The notes under the pieces are model-generated. The model did not search any database. It saw nothing but the letters and a program-made list of their open reading frames with translations, and was not told the DNA's origin. Made by a program: the position numbers and the translations under genes. A stretch of DNA of 64,000 bases from Sulfurimonas sp. (GTDB lineage Bacteria > Campylobacterota > Campylobacteria > Campylobacterales > Sulfurimonadaceae), in NCBI GenBank assembly GCA_026988315.1, contig JALSLJ010000024.1:1-64000 (forward strand), given 5' to 3'. Shown one piece after another: positions 63,608 through 64,000 of this stretch (its first letter is position 1; every line of letters begins with the position of its first letter).

Positions 63608-64000
63608 AATATTTTATAGCGACTATACTTACAAAAGGTAAAAAAGAGCAGTTTCCAATTTATGCAAAAGATAGAAAAGAAGCGAGTGACAGCGCGAAAC
63701 TTAAATTTTCTGGCATCATTATAAAGGTTAGTGAAGAGAAAGAGCCTTTAGATGCACAAATCAAAAGATTTAAAACAAATTTTTTACTCAATATAAAAAA
63801 AAGAAAAATACATCCAGATGCATTAATCGCTGCAATTAGACAATTAGCCGTCATGACAAATGCTGGTATCTCCATTCATGATTCTCTTAGCGACATTGCT
63901 AGTGCTACAGAGGATGATAATCTAAAATATGTTTTTTCAAAACTTGCAGATGAGATAAATTCAGGTTTTGCTCTCTCCGCTTCTATGAAAAACTTTAGGT
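63604..64000 (+). CDS. PilC/GspF-family inner-membrane platform protein (5' part)
   Basis: Truncated by the window end; at least 132 aa, not in the ORF track. It starts ATGA within the ATPase stop. The sequence MKYFIATILTKGKK, then IAAIRQLAVMTNAGISIHDSLSDIA and a second helix SGFALSASMKNF matches the first T2SSF domain, where R-Q-L-A-x-M-x-x-A-G is conserved. It is the membrane platform on which the ATPase acts. Membrane helices would lie beyond the window. Confidence 0.88.
   Translation, partial: MKYFIATILTKGKKEQFPIYAKDRKEASDSAKLKFSGIIIKVSEEKEPLDAQIKRFKTNFLLNIKKRKIHPDALIAAIRQLAVMTNAGISIHDSLSDIASATEDDNLKYVFSKLADEINSGFALSASMKNFR

Overview
The window is AT-rich, densely coded, and looks like the chromosome of a free-living Campylobacterota (Epsilonproteobacteria), most like Sulfurimonas or a close relative. 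This rests on protein families and gene order: rplI-hslV-hslU-era followed by a Csd6-type cell-shape hydrolase, an APS-reductase-type cys operon, a Na+-pumping oxaloacetate decarboxylase set, CheV and FlaG. The taxonomic call is inference; no rRNA or tRNA gene was seen by eye.

Layout. 1-1115: what looks like an integron gene cassette (two small ORFs plus a ParE-type toxin-antitoxin pair) ending in an attC-like site, followed to about 2000 by wreckage of insertion sequences (an IS91/IstB chimera and a zinc-ribbon transposase fragment). 2069-4537 (+): DTW-domain tRNA enzyme, gatC, an ArsC-like protein, pilT. 4532-6547 (-): GAF-PAS diguanylate cyclase. 6694-12572 (-): an overlapping five-gene operon joining a periplasmic adaptor, a molybdopterin oxidoreductase, an ArgD-type aminotransferase, a TolC-like protein and a MidA-like methyltransferase. 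12687-13637 (+): cheV. 13870-17217 (-): oadG-oadA-oadB. 17371-22548: small membrane proteins, a flippase, a secreted nuclease-like protein, an MltC-like transglycosylase and an SLC13 transporter. 22610-27193 (-): gatB, a Kv-like K+ channel, a separate RCK protein and gpsA. 27452-28409 (-): atpB and a small membrane gene.

28523-33457 (-): assimilatory sulfate reduction operon (DUF2061, cysH, cysD, cysN, sulfite reductase). 33684-38744 (-): ligA, beta-barrel protein, tlyA, ribF, truD in one overlapping operon. 38957-42689: a two-component system with a small upstream protein and a CXXCH cytochrome. Its 3' part is duplicated as a perfect 499-bp direct repeat flanking a second ParE-type toxin-antitoxin module. 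42697-47103 (-): an orphan 500-aa protein, a MATE transporter whose only well-placed start is AUU, a 90-aa protein and an MFS transporter. 47235-47633 (+): flaG with a sigma28-type promoter.

47812-64000 (+): a long close-packed run of argG, a ferredoxin-thioredoxin-reductase/rhodanese fusion, rplI, hslVU, era, csd6- and csd4-like peptidoglycan carboxypeptidases, then an MSHA/type IV pilus assembly cluster (PilM/N-, PilO-, PilP-like, secretin, AAA ATPase, TPR proteins, PilB/GspE-like ATPase, PilC/GspF-like protein cut by the window end).

The most unusual signals are (1) the toxin-antitoxin module between perfect 499-bp repeats that duplicate host genes, (2) the attC-bounded cassette, (3) the FTR-rhodanese fusion, (4) the apparent AUU start of the MATE gene and (5) a structured intergenic element with nested hairpins next to oadB.
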